The notes: generated by a model not told the origin, from the letters alone. Positions 1 to 9,660 are shown, counted from the first letter of the stretch. The stretch: 64,000 bases of DNA from Schaalia sp. HMT-172 (GCF_030644365.1 NZ_CP130058.1:558001-622000); one strand, 5' to 3'. Program-made: numbers and translations.

Positions 1-561
1 CCCGAAGGGGCCTGTCCCGTCCTGCTGTTCGGGAGGCGCCCACGCGACGGAGAACCCGCCGGCTGTTTCCTCGTCCGTTCCTGTCTGCGCGGCGATGCCG
101 AAGTCAGTGAGGACGGGGTGCCCGAACTGTGTGAACAGGATATTCATGGGCTTCACGTCGCGGTGAATGATCCCGCGCTGGTGAAGTGTCTCGACCGCTC
201 CGGCGATGCGCACGCCGATGTCGAGCGCTTGCGACACGGGGATCCGGTGCTCTTTGGAGCGCTGGCCCAAGTGTGGGGGAGGACAGTATTCCATGACCAG
301 GTAGTGGCGGCCGTCGTCCGTGATTCCCGCCGTGTAAAAGGACACGATGGACGGGTGGTTGGAGACGCGGGCCATCAGGTTGACTTCCGCGTCGAAGGCG
401 GCCGAGGCCTGGGCATTGGAGTCCGGTCGCAGGACCTTGACCGCCACGTCACGCTGGGGCATCAGCTGGCGGAACAGGTAGACGTCGGCGAAGCCGCCCG
501 AACCGAGGTGCCGGACGAACGTCGCGTTGGGAATCGCTGGGGGGTCAAGTGGCCGTCGCAT
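1..561 (-). CDS. Serine/threonine protein kinase, N-terminal part (cut by window edge)
   Basis: The first 187 residues of a Hanks-type Ser/Thr kinase are visible; the rest lies beyond base 1. The catalytic core is intact: a glycine loop GSGGFADVY at residues 20-28, the ATP-anchoring lysine in VAVKVL (K42), the catalytic loop HRDVKPMN (H133-N140, D135 as proton acceptor) and the DFG of LTDFGIA (D153). The ATG start overlaps the stop of the upstream FHA gene by one base (TAATG), so the two are translationally coupled. As last visible gene of the train that also encodes a PP2C phosphatase and two FHA proteins, it probably phosphorylates threonines read by those FHA domains. Whether extracellular PASTA or FN3 segments follow cannot be seen. 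Confidence 0.93.
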   Translation of the reverse strand, partial: MRRPLDPPAIPNATFVRHLGSGGFADVYLFRQLMPQRDVAVKVLRPDSNAQASAAFDAEVNLMARVSNHPSIVSFYTAGITDDGRHYLVMEYCPPPHLGQRSKEHRIPVSQALDIGVRIAGAVETLHQRGIIHRDVKPMNILFTQFGHPVLTDFGIAAQTGTDEETAGGFSVAWAPPEQQDGTGPFG

Positions 562-2693
562 TACTCCTCCATCCGGAACGAGATCTCTTCACCCAGTTCG
601 ACGACGTCTCCCGGTTTGAGCACCGTGGGAACGTTCTCGTCCAGGCGCACGGGGGCCTGCCCGGGGCGCGTCAGGTACGTTCCGTTATTGGAACCCAGGT
701 CGTGCAGGCGTACGTCCCAGTCGTCGATCCGTAGCTCGCAGTGGCTGCGTGAGATCTGCTTGCGGGGGCTTGGGACGATGACCAGGCGCGCGGGTTGCCG
801 ACCGGCCCCTGCGCTCGATCGCGGGCGACGCCCGATGATGATGTCCTGCTCCAGTGCCACTTCTTCCCCCGTTGACAAGACGATCCTGCCCAGGCTGGGG
901 CGCGGGACGGTGACGGAGCTGCTACTCAGCGGAGACGAGCAGATCCGACACGACGAGGCATGGGTCGCGTTCGGGTGCCCCTTCTCGCACAAGACGGCCA
1001 GGACCTGCGGACCGACCGCGGCGGGGGAGGCCTGTGCGGATGACGAGACCTGCACGGACGCGGACTGCGATGACTCGTCGGGTTCAGAGTTGACGTGGCG
1101 GGCATAGTCGCGTAGCTCGCGGGCGCGCTGAGGGAGCGTCGTCATCCCATCGTGGTCGCCGTCGGCTGTGGCCTCCATGAAGCGGCGGTAGGTCGCGCTC
1201 GGCTTCGCAGTGGGGGTCGAGTGCGCGTCCGAGGAGACCCCGGGGACGGAGTCGATGAAGAAGCCGCCGGGTGGCACGTCGAGCGGGGGTTCAGGTTGCG
1301 CGGGCGTGGCCGGGAGCGGAACGCTCGAGATGGGCAGGGACGGGGAGAGGGCGGGGGTGGGTTCCTGGTGAGCCTCCTGCGCGTTACCGGTGAACGGGCC
1401 GTGGGGTGGGGGAACGGGAACGGGGTCGTCGTCGATGACATCGGAGTTTCGAACGTGGCGAACGGCCGCGTCTTCGACGGTTCCCGCACGGGTCACGTCG
1501 TCGTAGAGGTACTCGTAGGGGGAGACGCGATCCTCGCTGCCCTGCTCCCCGGGCGCGTACCCCGGCTCCGCGTCGATGGCGGGGGATAATGCCTGTTCCT
1601 CTTCGGGTTCGGGGTCCGGTTGCGCGTCACCGGAGGAGACGCGGTCGTCACCCGGCGAGGATTCCTCCGCTTCCTCCTCGCGATCGTACCAGGGGATTTG
1701 CGTTTCCTCCCCCGTGCTCTCGGCCTGGGCCAACGCTTCGGCTGCGGGAGCCTCGCAGTCGTGGAGGGGCGCCGACGGGTGCGCGTCGGGTTCGTCAGAT
1801 TCGTCGTCCGCGAGGGGGGCGGGCACCTCAGAGTCAAGGGGCTCCTCCTCGAAGAAGGGGGCCGCAGCCGCCGCGAAGAAGGCCGCGGCGGGGGAATCGT
1901 CATCCTCGGCAAAGAAGGAAGCATCGTCGGCGTCACCCGTCGGTTCGTCAGACCCGGACGAGGCCTCCGCGAGCCAGGAGAGATCGGCGGAGGAACCCTC
2001 GCCGTCGGCAGGCGCGTCGCCCGAATCGGCGGGGGCGGGATCAGGAGTCAACGACACCTCGGGGGTCGCTTGCGCGCCCGCAGAGGGAACGGGTGCACCG
2101 AGAGCGGGGGAGACCTCGTCCGGAGTGACGACGGCGCTCGCGGAGGACACAGGCTCGGAGGACAGAGTCTCGGAAGAAGCGGGGGTGGCCTCGTCCCAGC
2201 CCACGGACTTGACGGGAGAATCGGCGGGCGTGCCGCACGCTACCTCGCCGACCGTGCCCGACGCGAGCGTGGACACGGGCAGAACCGCGCTGAGCGCCTG
2301 CCACGGCGTTTCTTCTGGCCCGAGGTCGTCCACCGGCGTGGCAACCCGCCACCCCGAGTGCGTCCGGAAACGATACTCGGACCACGTGATGACGTTGCCT
2401 CCGGCCACGGACGTCGGCCCCTCGGGTCCATCGACGACGACCTCGAACGCGCCGCGCACCGCGATGTGCGCGCCACCGGCCTCGTCGATGATTGCGACAA
2501 AACTGGGCAGCGACGCCAGGTTGGCGGCGAACGCGGACGTCAGTTCCTGTAACAGGACAGGCAGGTCTGCGCCGTCCACCATGAGTTCCCAGAATCGCTG
2601 GGCGAGCGCCTCATGACCCGGCTCCAGAACGAAAATCCCGCGCTCGGTCACAGCGGCAGGGTAGCCGCCGGGCGTCCACGTGCGTCTACGCAT
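561..2693 (-). CDS. FHA domain protein with long acidic linker and a small Cys cluster
   Basis: A 710-residue protein. Its C-terminal ~110 residues form an FHA domain, a phosphothreonine reader (IIIGRRPRS, SRSHCELRI, DLGSNNGTY). Just before it, a short Cys/His cluster (CEKGHPN, then CRICSSPL) looks like half a zinc ribbon. The N-terminal ~150 residues are ordered but unrecognised, and the middle ~350 are Glu/Asp/Ser/Ala/Pro-rich and probably disordered. I chose the ATG at 2693, which has GGAGG six bases upstream and overlaps the end of the phosphatase gene by eight bases; a GTG at 2651 lacks a ribosome site. No membrane segment is visible. The neighbouring kinase and PP2C phosphatase suggest a soluble phospho-dependent adaptor. 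Confidence 0.85.
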   Translation of the reverse strand: MRRRTWTPGGYPAAVTERGIFVLEPGHEALAQRFWELMVDGADLPVLLQELTSAFAANLASLPSFVAIIDEAGGAHIAVRGAFEVVVDGPEGPTSVAGGNVITWSEYRFRTHSGWRVATPVDDLGPEETPWQALSAVLPVSTLASGTVGEVACGTPADSPVKSVGWDEATPASSETLSSEPVSSASAVVTPDEVSPALGAPVPSAGAQATPEVSLTPDPAPADSGDAPADGEGSSADLSWLAEASSGSDEPTGDADDASFFAEDDDSPAAAFFAAAAAPFFEEEPLDSEVPAPLADDESDEPDAHPSAPLHDCEAPAAEALAQAESTGEETQIPWYDREEEAEESSPGDDRVSSGDAQPDPEPEEEQALSPAIDAEPGYAPGEQGSEDRVSPYEYLYDDVTRAGTVEDAAVRHVRNSDVIDDDPVPVPPPHGPFTGNAQEAHQEPTPALSPSLPISSVPLPATPAQPEPPLDVPPGGFFIDSVPGVSSDAHSTPTAKPSATYRRFMEATADGDHDGMTTLPQRARELRDYARHVNSEPDESSQSASVQVSSSAQASPAAVGPQVLAVLCEKGHPNATHASSCRICSSPLSSSSVTVPRPSLGRIVLSTGEEVALEQDIIIGRRPRSSAGAGRQPARLVIVPSPRKQISRSHCELRIDDWDVRLHDLGSNNGTYLTRPGQAPVRLDENVPTVLKPGDVVELGEEISFRMEE

Positions 2694-3594
2694 GGCATTC
2701 CTCCACTCCGTGTGCGTGCGGTCCCTCCTGCGCCGACACCGACGGCAGGCCAGCGTGAGTCGGGCCACTGAGGGTCGCATCGTTATCGACCGTCTCATCG
2801 CCGCTGCTCGGCTGCCCCCACTCGGGCGAGGCCTCCACAACATCCACGATGATGACGGTGACGTTGTCTTTTCCTCCGGCGCCCAGCGCCTGAGCGATGA
2901 GCTCGTCGGTCGCCTGCTCGCGATCCGTCACGTGTCGCACGATCATCTCGATGAGCGCGTCCGTCACCTCCCCCGACAGCCCGTCGGAGCAGATGACCCA
3001 CCGGTCGCCGCAGTGGACGGGAACCATGAAAATGTCCGCGGCGACATCGCCGGACATTCCTGCCCCCAACGCGCGTGTGATGACGTTGCGCCGGGGAAGC
3101 GCCCGGGCCTCGACGTCGGTGACGCACCCCGCGTCAAGGAGTTCTTGCACCTCGGAGTGGTCCACGGAGATCTGCTCGAAGCTGCCCTCGGAGAGCAAAT
3201 AGGTACGGGAATCACCGATGTTGAACACGGCCGCGCAGGGCTTGCCGCGATACTCCTGGAAGGCAACACCCGTCAGCGTCGACCCCGGGGCCCGGTGTCC
3301 GGCGCCCAGCGCACAAACCGAGGCCGCGGCGCGAGAAACCGCCTCCGACAGCAGGGCTGGCGTCGCGAACGCGCCGAGTTCCAACGAGCCGCACACCGCA
3401 TCGACCACGGCCCTCGACGCGATGTCGCCCGCGTCGTTGCCGCCCATCCCATCCGCAACGAAGTAGGCGGGGAAGGCCGCACCCCACGAGTCTTCGTTGC
3501 GGACGCGCCGACGCCCCACGTCCGTGCGGGCCGCGTGCGCAATGACGAGCCGTGCGCCCGCCGGGCCGACCGCCTCGGCGATTGCGCTATCCAT
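2686..3594 (-). CDS. PP2C-family Ser/Thr protein phosphatase
   Basis: A 302-residue PPM/PP2C phosphatase, expected to reverse the kinase encoded at the end of the same train. The metal-binding motifs are present in order: RRVRNEDSWG near the N-terminus, FVADGMGGNDAGDIAS, then WVICSDGLSGEVTD and GGKDNVTVIIVD near the C-terminus. The sequence is soluble, with no membrane anchor, and ends soon after the catalytic domain. The ATG at 3594 (MDSAIAEAV) overlaps the preceding FHA gene by eight bases; an upstream extension of the frame lies wholly inside that gene and is not used. It corresponds to PrpC/PstP-type enzymes, which in actinobacteria oppose PknA/PknB-type kinases. Confidence 0.93.
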   Translation of the reverse strand: MDSAIAEAVGPAGARLVIAHAARTDVGRRRVRNEDSWGAAFPAYFVADGMGGNDAGDIASRAVVDAVCGSLELGAFATPALLSEAVSRAAASVCALGAGHRAPGSTLTGVAFQEYRGKPCAAVFNIGDSRTYLLSEGSFEQISVDHSEVQELLDAGCVTDVEARALPRRNVITRALGAGMSGDVAADIFMVPVHCGDRWVICSDGLSGEVTDALIEMIVRHVTDREQATDELIAQALGAGGKDNVTVIIVDVVEASPEWGQPSSGDETVDNDATLSGPTHAGLPSVSAQEGPHAHGVEECHA

Positions 3595-4891
3595 CGATGA
3601 CCACGCTCCGCTGCCCGTAGCGGACGGTGTCTCCGGCGCGCGCGTGGACGGGAACGCCGGGCAGGACCGGCGTTTCCTCACCGTCGGCACGAACGACGAC
3701 CGTTCCCCCGGTCGAGTGCAGGTCCTCGACGAGAACACCCTCACGCGTCGCCGTCAGCACGACGTGAGTCTTCGATACCGTCCGATCCGGGTCATCGACG
3801 GGAATGGGAGAGGCGGTGGGGTGCGAGGCCGGGGCGACCGGGTTGCGCCCGAGCACGATTGAGCCTCCGAATGGATAGTTCACGCCCGTATCAAAGGTGA
3901 CCCGAGCCGTGTCGTAGCGCACCCCGAGCTGCGTGCGGTCGTCAGCGTCGTCCTGGGGTAGGGAAGAATCAGGCGCCTGCGCGCTCGTCGAATAGGTGGA
4001 CGAGGACGGCGAGAAGGACAGCGGCTGCTCGGTCGCCGCGGGTTCGCTGGCAGCCGCATCGGAGTCCGATTTCGACCACGGGGTCGAGCCAATGTAGTCC
4101 GAGGATGGCGCCGTGGCCGCCGACGCGGATGCCTGCGCGGAGACCTGCGTGGGTGGCGTCGGCACCGGGTCAGAGGCGGCGCTTGCCCACGGCACGTGCG
4201 TCGCTTCTGGCTCCGGGGTGGGAGGCGCGGGCGGCGCGGACAGCAGCGTGGACATCGGCGCGGACGGCGGTGCGGAAGGCACGGACGGTACAGGAGGGAG
4301 GGAGGCAGCGGCCGAGGCCGTCGCGTTCCACGGCTGGACCACCGGCTGCGCCGGCGCCTGCGGCTGCGGGGTGACGGGCGTCTTGTATGGGTCGCGTCCG
4401 GCCTTCGTGTTAATCGAGACGATACCCAGCGTGCGGTCGAACCACGTCCGGTTTATCTCGTCCATGCTGGCGAAGCAGATGATGATGGAACCGACACCGA
4501 AGGTCAGCGTACCGATGACGCTTTGCAGGAGGAGCTTTCCCACGCCCGCCCACCCTGCGGGGGCACCCGTGTCAACGCGCACCCAGCGCACGCCGGTCAG
4601 GCTCATGAGAGGAGTCGCCCCTGTTCGCACGAGCCTGATGACCACAAAGCCAAGCCATGCGAAAGCCATCACGCCAGTAACAATGTTCAGTGTGTTGAAC
4701 GCATCCCGTGACATCCTGTAGATGACCAGCAAGTAGAAGGGGGCGAAGGTCAGCAATACATCGAGCGTGCCGTAGATGATGATGGCGAGAATACGCCACG
4801 CCAGTCGGCGCCCGAGGCTGACCGCGACGGTTCCCGCCAGGTGCGGAGGAACCTGAACGGGATACTTGCCCGGAACGATCATTTCATACAT
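3587..4891 (-). CDS. RDD-type membrane protein with C-terminal FHA domain
   Basis: A 434-residue protein with two parts. Residues ~25-160 look like an RDD domain with three or four hydrophobic helices (LAWRILAIIIYGTLDVLLTF, then ALW-type and VIGTLTFGVGSIIICF segments). A Pro/Ala/Ser-rich linker follows, and the last ~110 residues form an FHA domain (IVLGRNP, VSKTHVVL, DLHSTGGTVVV). It therefore probably places a phosphothreonine-binding domain on the inner face of the membrane. The ATG at 4891 overlaps the stop of the transglutaminase-like gene by eight bases, with AAAGG upstream. The function of RDD domains is poorly known; a scaffold joining the kinase to membrane partners of the cluster is an inference from context. 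Confidence 0.85.
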   Translation of the reverse strand: MYEMIVPGKYPVQVPPHLAGTVAVSLGRRLAWRILAIIIYGTLDVLLTFAPFYLLVIYRMSRDAFNTLNIVTGVMAFAWLGFVVIRLVRTGATPLMSLTGVRWVRVDTGAPAGWAGVGKLLLQSVIGTLTFGVGSIIICFASMDEINRTWFDRTLGIVSINTKAGRDPYKTPVTPQPQAPAQPVVQPWNATASAAASLPPVPSVPSAPPSAPMSTLLSAPPAPPTPEPEATHVPWASAASDPVPTPPTQVSAQASASAATAPSSDYIGSTPWSKSDSDAAASEPAATEQPLSFSPSSSTYSTSAQAPDSSLPQDDADDRTQLGVRYDTARVTFDTGVNYPFGGSIVLGRNPVAPASHPTASPIPVDDPDRTVSKTHVVLTATREGVLVEDLHSTGGTVVVRADGEETPVLPGVPVHARAGDTVRYGQRSVVIDG

Positions 4892-7322
4892 TGTCCGTAC
4901 CTTTCAGGGGTGTGGCCTCGTCGGTGGCCGCCGGTGTCGTCTTCTTCTGGCGCCGCTGGGCGATCAGCTCCGTGAGGCGTTCGAGGCGCACGCGCAGGGG
5001 AACCCTGCGCATCCACAGCGACCTCACCGACAGATGCGCCCAGTAGCGCCGATACCAGGGCGTCTTCCCCGAAATCGCGGCCACGACCTCGTCCCTGATC
5101 TCCCAGGAACGCTCCGCCGCGCGCCCCCGGGCGCCCGCGTCGGAAAACACGACCGCGTCCATCGAACGGGCCATGAACACCAGGGCGGTGCACTGCTCGT
5201 CCCACCGGTGAAAGCCGGTATCCGCTGGGATGTCGGCGCGGCGGTCGATCAGCCTCGCGTCGATCGCGCGCGCCTGCGTGAGCCGGGTCGCCCGAATCGG
5301 GACGCGCAGGCCCGTGTCCGTCGCGTAGTCGACCACGTCGTCCCACGCGCCCGCGCTGCGTTCCTCGTCAGTGCCGACCGTGCGCCTGCGTCGCCGACGC
5401 AGCGCCTTAAACAGGAGCAGACCCCAGATCGGGGAGAGCACCAGGACGCCCACGGCGCCCCAGCCCAGGATCGCGAGGAGAACGCGGATCCACGCGGGCC
5501 AGCCGTCTTCGTCATCGTCCGAATCGTCGAAGGTGTCCGGAGGCAGTTCCGCGGGGTCCTGCGGCGGGTCTGGCGGCTGGAGTACCTGCGGCTTCGGGTC
5601 GGGCTTCGGCTTGGGGACCTCCGTCTGGGGGACGTGGTCGCGCGGGGGCGTCGGGTCGAAGGGCACCCAGCCCACGCCCTCGAAGGGGACCTCGACCCAC
5701 AGGTGCGTGTCCTTACCCGTCAGCGTCAACTGTCCCGAGGCCGGGGTCTCCGGGTGGAAACCCATGACGATCCGGGCGGGGATCTGTCGCGAGCGCAACA
5801 TGAGGAGCATCGCGACCGCATACTGGTCGTCATCGCCGATGAGCTGATCGGCGCTCAGGAAATCCTCGATGCGCGACGTGCGGTGGCCCGGCAAAGACAG
5901 CTGATCGGAGCCGTCGGAGTAGAAGCCCTGATCGTGGAGCGTGCGCTGGATGGCGCGGACCTGGGCGATGCCGGGCGCGGCGTCCCCGATCATCTCGTTG
6001 GCCGCGTCGGACACGTCGGAGGGAACACCTTCATCGGAGGGAGGCGCCATTGATGAAAAGGCGCGGCCTTCAAGTTCCTCGTCGCTCCACTGATGGGTCA
6101 CGATGCCGCTGACACGGTAGGTGTCCCCCTGCGCGAGGCGCACCGTGGACAGCGCCGTCTCTAAGTGGTCGTGGAAGTAGAGCGCGTCCGCGAGCTGCCC
6201 CGCGCGATCGGAGGTGTACTCCAGCGACCGGACGCCGTCGACCGTGGGCACCCAGTTCCCCGAATAGCCTTCGACGCGCACGGTCACGTTCGAGGCCTCG
6301 GCGCCGGCGGGCAGCGGCGTCTCGTAGAACGAGGGGCCAACGTGGCGGAAACCCGACCCGTTAGCGTTCGCGGCGATCTGGATGACGGTCCCGTCGTAGT
6401 AGTCCAGGGTCGCCAGACGGAGCCTGCCGCCCTCGGGCAGCCCGTCCACCGTCAGCAGATCGGTGTCCTTATCGGTCGTGTTGAGGAAGCGGAACTGGGT
6501 GGCAGGGGAGTGATACTCCTGGAGGTTGAGCGGCGGCTCGACGTAGTCACGTGCGACCACTCGGTGCGAATCCGTGACGACGATGCGCGTGAGGGGAACG
6601 GCGATCGCGAGGGCCAGGATGATCAGCGTGACCGCGCCGATGCCTCGGCGGGCCGTGGGCGTGACCGTAGAATCGTTGAACTCGACGATCCCGCGGCTGC
6701 CTTCGCGGCGGGCGCGACTGGTGACGTACGCGGACCAGGCGATGCCCACGACCACGCTGAACAGGCCGATCGGCAGGGCGAGGGGAGCTAGCTGAGAACT
6801 CCAGATGATGCCCAGGAGCGCCAGGATCCCGACGGGAGCCAGCGCCCACAGCGGTCGCTTGGTGCGCAACACGATGGTGAGCGCGACGAATGCGGTGACC
6901 AGGGCGCTCAGGAACGGCATGATCGCGGGGCCCACGAAGATGCCTGCGGGCGGCTGGACCGTCAGCAGATCCTTCCACGAGGTGATCAGGCCGACGACGA
7001 GCATCTGGATGGTTCGCCGCGTGGGCACCACGTGGAAGATCGTCGTCGTCGGGAGGGCCAGCGCCCCGCCGGTCAGCAGATAGGCGGCGGCGAGCGCCAG
7101 CGTCGACCCGATGGCGCGCACGCGCGCCGCGGCCGTGAGTGCGGCGACCAGGAGGCCCACGACCAGGCCCCCCAGGGCCGCGACGTAGCCTGCGTGTCCG
7201 CCGAAGACCGGCCCGTGAATGAGGGCCGCCGCGACGAGCATCGACACGACTGCGAGGGCGTCGACGCAGCGGCGCAGGGCCGGCGAGGTCGCGCGGGACG
7301 TGGGGGAGGGGTGGGACGTCAT
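4884..7322 (-). CDS. TgpA-like transglutaminase-core membrane protein
   Basis: An 812-residue protein: about six N-terminal membrane helices (residues ~25-230), an extracytoplasmic region with a transglutaminase-like core around 470-560, a Pro/Lys linker, one more helix near 600-630 and a cytoplasmic tail of ~170 residues. The core keeps the histidine (DTHLWVEV) and aspartate (VPFDPTPP) of the usual triad, but at the catalytic cysteine position (normally G-x-C-E-x-F/Y-A) this protein has GDDDQYA, with Asp at residue 498. The start ATG at 7322 overlaps the DUF58 stop (ATGA) and has GGAAGG seven bases upstream. MoxR, DUF58 and transglutaminase-like genes commonly travel together. The missing cysteine suggests a binding or structural role, not cross-linking. 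Confidence 0.88.
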   Translation of the reverse strand: MTSHPSPTSRATSPALRRCVDALAVVSMLVAAALIHGPVFGGHAGYVAALGGLVVGLLVAALTAAARVRAIGSTLALAAAYLLTGGALALPTTTIFHVVPTRRTIQMLVVGLITSWKDLLTVQPPAGIFVGPAIMPFLSALVTAFVALTIVLRTKRPLWALAPVGILALLGIIWSSQLAPLALPIGLFSVVVGIAWSAYVTSRARREGSRGIVEFNDSTVTPTARRGIGAVTLIILALAIAVPLTRIVVTDSHRVVARDYVEPPLNLQEYHSPATQFRFLNTTDKDTDLLTVDGLPEGGRLRLATLDYYDGTVIQIAANANGSGFRHVGPSFYETPLPAGAEASNVTVRVEGYSGNWVPTVDGVRSLEYTSDRAGQLADALYFHDHLETALSTVRLAQGDTYRVSGIVTHQWSDEELEGRAFSSMAPPSDEGVPSDVSDAANEMIGDAAPGIAQVRAIQRTLHDQGFYSDGSDQLSLPGHRTSRIEDFLSADQLIGDDDQYAVAMLLMLRSRQIPARIVMGFHPETPASGQLTLTGKDTHLWVEVPFEGVGWVPFDPTPPRDHVPQTEVPKPKPDPKPQVLQPPDPPQDPAELPPDTFDDSDDDEDGWPAWIRVLLAILGWGAVGVLVLSPIWGLLLFKALRRRRRRTVGTDEERSAGAWDDVVDYATDTGLRVPIRATRLTQARAIDARLIDRRADIPADTGFHRWDEQCTALVFMARSMDAVVFSDAGARGRAAERSWEIRDEVVAAISGKTPWYRRYWAHLSVRSLWMRRVPLRVRLERLTELIAQRRQKKTTPAATDEATPLKGTDNV

Positions 7323-8632
7323 CCGAGGGCCTTCCACATTCCGATGGCGAAGTCATCCAGGGTCGGGGCGACGACGACCGGCGTGTTGCCGAGGGTGCGC
7401 AGCTCGAAGTCCGAGTCGGTGTCGATGCGCACGCCGGTGATCACCATGTCGAGGGGAAGCCGCGTGAGCGCCGCATGCAGGTCGGCCAGGTGCGTGCGCG
7501 ATCCCGAGATGACGACGGCGGTCGAGGCCTGGGAGGCCTCGGTCCCGGCGCGCTGAGTGAGCGCGCTGATGCGTTCAGCGCCTAGGACGCGCTCCACGCC
7601 GGACAGGGAATCCATCGCGTGCATCGGGGTGGGGGTTTTCAGGTGGCCCGCCTGGGTGTGGACCGACACTTCTTTCGCGTCGACCAGGGCCGCGCGCGCC
7701 ATGGAGGCAGCGGCGGAGACACCGATCTCGAATTCGTCGTCGCTGGCCCACGCGTCGGTGTCGAGGTCGAGGACGATCAGCAGGTGGGAGCGGCGCGTTT
7801 CCTCAAATTGGCGGACCATGAGCTTGCCGATGCGTGCCGTGGAGCGCCAGTGGATGGCGCGCCGGTCGTCGCCGGGCACGTACTCGCGCAGGGCGTGGAA
7901 GGACACGTCCGCGGAGGACAGGTCCTGCGTGGTCGCGCCCTCGATATCGCGGATGAAACCGACCGTTGAGGCGTTCATGGCGACCGTGCGCGGGTGAATG
8001 TAGAGCTCGGTGGCATCCGACCACGTCTGGACGCGGCGGACCAGGCCCAGGCTGTCGCCGCGGATCGTGGAGGCTGGGCCGACGGCCACAATGCCGCGCC
8101 TTGTCGTCGCGATCGCGAAGACCTCCTCGTGGCTCTCACCGCGGCCCAGGGGAGGGCACAGGAACGAGTTGGCGCCCGCGCCGACGCACAGCTCGACCTT
8201 GGTGGCGCGCAGGCGACGGGACGTGGGGTTGGTGACCGTCAGGGCGCCGAGCGCTCTTTCCCCGACCGTCACACGCGTGTTGGCCAGTCGCAGCGCGACG
8301 GTGTGTCCGGCCCGTCCCAGCGACCACAGGAGGGACAGGGCCACCAGGGACAGGCACGTGAAACCGAAGACGGCCGCCTCCACCCACGAGGCCAGGGAGC
8401 CCGCCAGGGCGGCGCCCGCGCCCACGAGCGTTGTCCCCCAGCCGAGCGGGGTCACGGAGGACCCGAGCCGCATGAGCGCGCCCACGCCTCGGACGCGGCG
8501 CAGCGCGTCGATGACGTGCCGCCAGGAGGATGCGACCGCCGCCGAGGCACGCGCGAGTCCGACGCGTGCGCGAGTGACGGCGTCGAGGCGCTCGCGCAGG
8601 TGGCGCTTGTCGGCGACGGAACGCGGTGCCAC
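7319..8632 (-). CDS. DUF58 domain protein (MoxR partner)
   Basis: A 437-residue protein of the DUF58 family, whose members pair with MoxR-type AAA+ ATPases. Two hydrophobic segments lie near residues 60-110 (TTLVGAGAALAGSLASW and VFGFTCLSLVALSLLW). The conserved DUF58 block follows: FHALREYVPGDDRRAIHW, then the vWA-like stretch HLLIVLDLDTDAW. The start is uncertain. I chose GTG at 8632, five bases after the MoxR stop; a longer frame reading back into moxR is very unlikely. The next gene begins inside this stop codon, showing tight coupling with the transglutaminase-like protein. By family analogy it may be a membrane-bound adaptor for MoxR-driven assembly of the secreted or membrane proteins encoded here. 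Confidence 0.88.
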   Translation of the reverse strand: MAPRSVADKRHLRERLDAVTRARVGLARASAAVASSWRHVIDALRRVRGVGALMRLGSSVTPLGWGTTLVGAGAALAGSLASWVEAAVFGFTCLSLVALSLLWSLGRAGHTVALRLANTRVTVGERALGALTVTNPTSRRLRATKVELCVGAGANSFLCPPLGRGESHEEVFAIATTRRGIVAVGPASTIRGDSLGLVRRVQTWSDATELYIHPRTVAMNASTVGFIRDIEGATTQDLSSADVSFHALREYVPGDDRRAIHWRSTARIGKLMVRQFEETRRSHLLIVLDLDTDAWASDDEFEIGVSAAASMARAALVDAKEVSVHTQAGHLKTPTPMHAMDSLSGVERVLGAERISALTQRAGTEASQASTAVVISGSRTHLADLHAALTRLPLDMVITGVRIDTDSDFELRTLGNTPVVVAPTLDDFAIGMWKALG

Positions 8633-8637
8633 AGTCC

Positions 8638-9603
8638 TCAGCCCTTCATGACCGGGGCGGCGATCGCTCCCAGTGCCCGCTCGATGACGCCCTCGCGCGT
8701 GGCCCCGCCGAACTCGGCGTCGGGGTCCAGGACCAGCCTGTGCGCCCACACGCGCGAGGCCAGGGCCTGCACGTCGTCGGGGATCACGAAGTTACGGCCC
8801 TGGGCGATCGCCCACACGCGGGCCGCGCGCATCATCGCGATCGCGCCTCGCGTGGACACGCCGATGCGGACCTCGGAGTCGGCGCGGCTCGCCTCGCACA
8901 GGTCTTGGACGTAAGCGGCGATCGAGCGGTCGACGTAGTTGTTGGCCGCCAGGTCCGCCATGTCGGCGACAGCCTTCGTGGAGATCACGGGGTCCAGGGC
9001 GCGCGTGCGGTCGGGGGCGGCCGAGCCGAGGATGACGTCGATGCCGGCTTCACGGCCTGGGTAGCCGATCGACGTCTTCATGAGGAAGCGGTCCAGCTGA
9101 GCCTCGGGCAGGCGGTAGGTGCCGGCCTGCTCGACAGGGTTCTGCGTGGCGATGACCATGAAGGGGCGTCCCGTCTCGCGGCGCACGCCGTCGACCGTGA
9201 CCTGGGCTTCCTCCATGACCTCCAGCAGAGCCGACTGGGTCTTGGGCGAGGCGCGGTTGATCTCGTCGGCCAGGACGATCGAGGCGAAGATGGGGCCCTT
9301 GTGGAAGTCCCACGAGCCCGTCCGCTGATCGTAAATGGTCACGCCCGTGATGTCGGAGGGCAGCAGGTCGGGCGTGAACTGGATGCGCGAATGCGTCCCG
9401 TGCACGGTGGCGGCGATGGCGCGCGCCAGCGCCGTCTTGCCGGTTCCCGGGGCGTCCTCCAAGAGCAGGTGACCCTCGGCGAACATGCAGGTCAGCGCCA
9501 GTCGGATGACGTCTTCCTTGCCCAGGAGGGCCTTGCCGACGTTGTTCGTGATCCTCGTGAAAGAGTCCGCGAACCAGTGAGCATTGTCTTCGGTGACTTC
9601 CAT
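8638..9603 (-). CDS. moxR: MoxR-family AAA+ ATPase
   Basis: A 321-residue AAA+ ATPase of the MoxR family, chaperones that help maturation of partner protein complexes. The P-loop EDAPGTGKTALA, the Walker B VLADEINRASPKTQSALLE, sensor-1 IATQNP and an arginine-rich lid are all present. The length is typical. It is expressed just after the giant Ig-like protein gene and six bases before the DUF58 gene, the usual MoxR-DUF58-transglutaminase order. The probable role is remodelling of DUF58/transglutaminase partners at the membrane; the substrate in this organism is unknown. Confidence 0.95.
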   Translation of the reverse strand: MEVTEDNAHWFADSFTRITNNVGKALLGKEDVIRLALTCMFAEGHLLLEDAPGTGKTALARAIAATVHGTHSRIQFTPDLLPSDITGVTIYDQRTGSWDFHKGPIFASIVLADEINRASPKTQSALLEVMEEAQVTVDGVRRETGRPFMVIATQNPVEQAGTYRLPEAQLDRFLMKTSIGYPGREAGIDVILGSAAPDRTRALDPVISTKAVADMADLAANNYVDRSIAAYVQDLCEASRADSEVRIGVSTRGAIAMMRAARVWAIAQGRNFVIPDDVQALASRVWAHRLVLDPDAEFGGATREGVIERALGAIAAPVMKG

Positions 9604-9660
9604 TGTTGTCCTTAGTTGTGCTGTGTGAAAGGGTCTTGTTTGTTGTGGTTGCGCGTGCTA

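Noticed and set aside
4884-7322. Active transglutaminase
   Set aside because: The catalytic cysteine position is Asp498; only a transglutaminase-like fold is supported.
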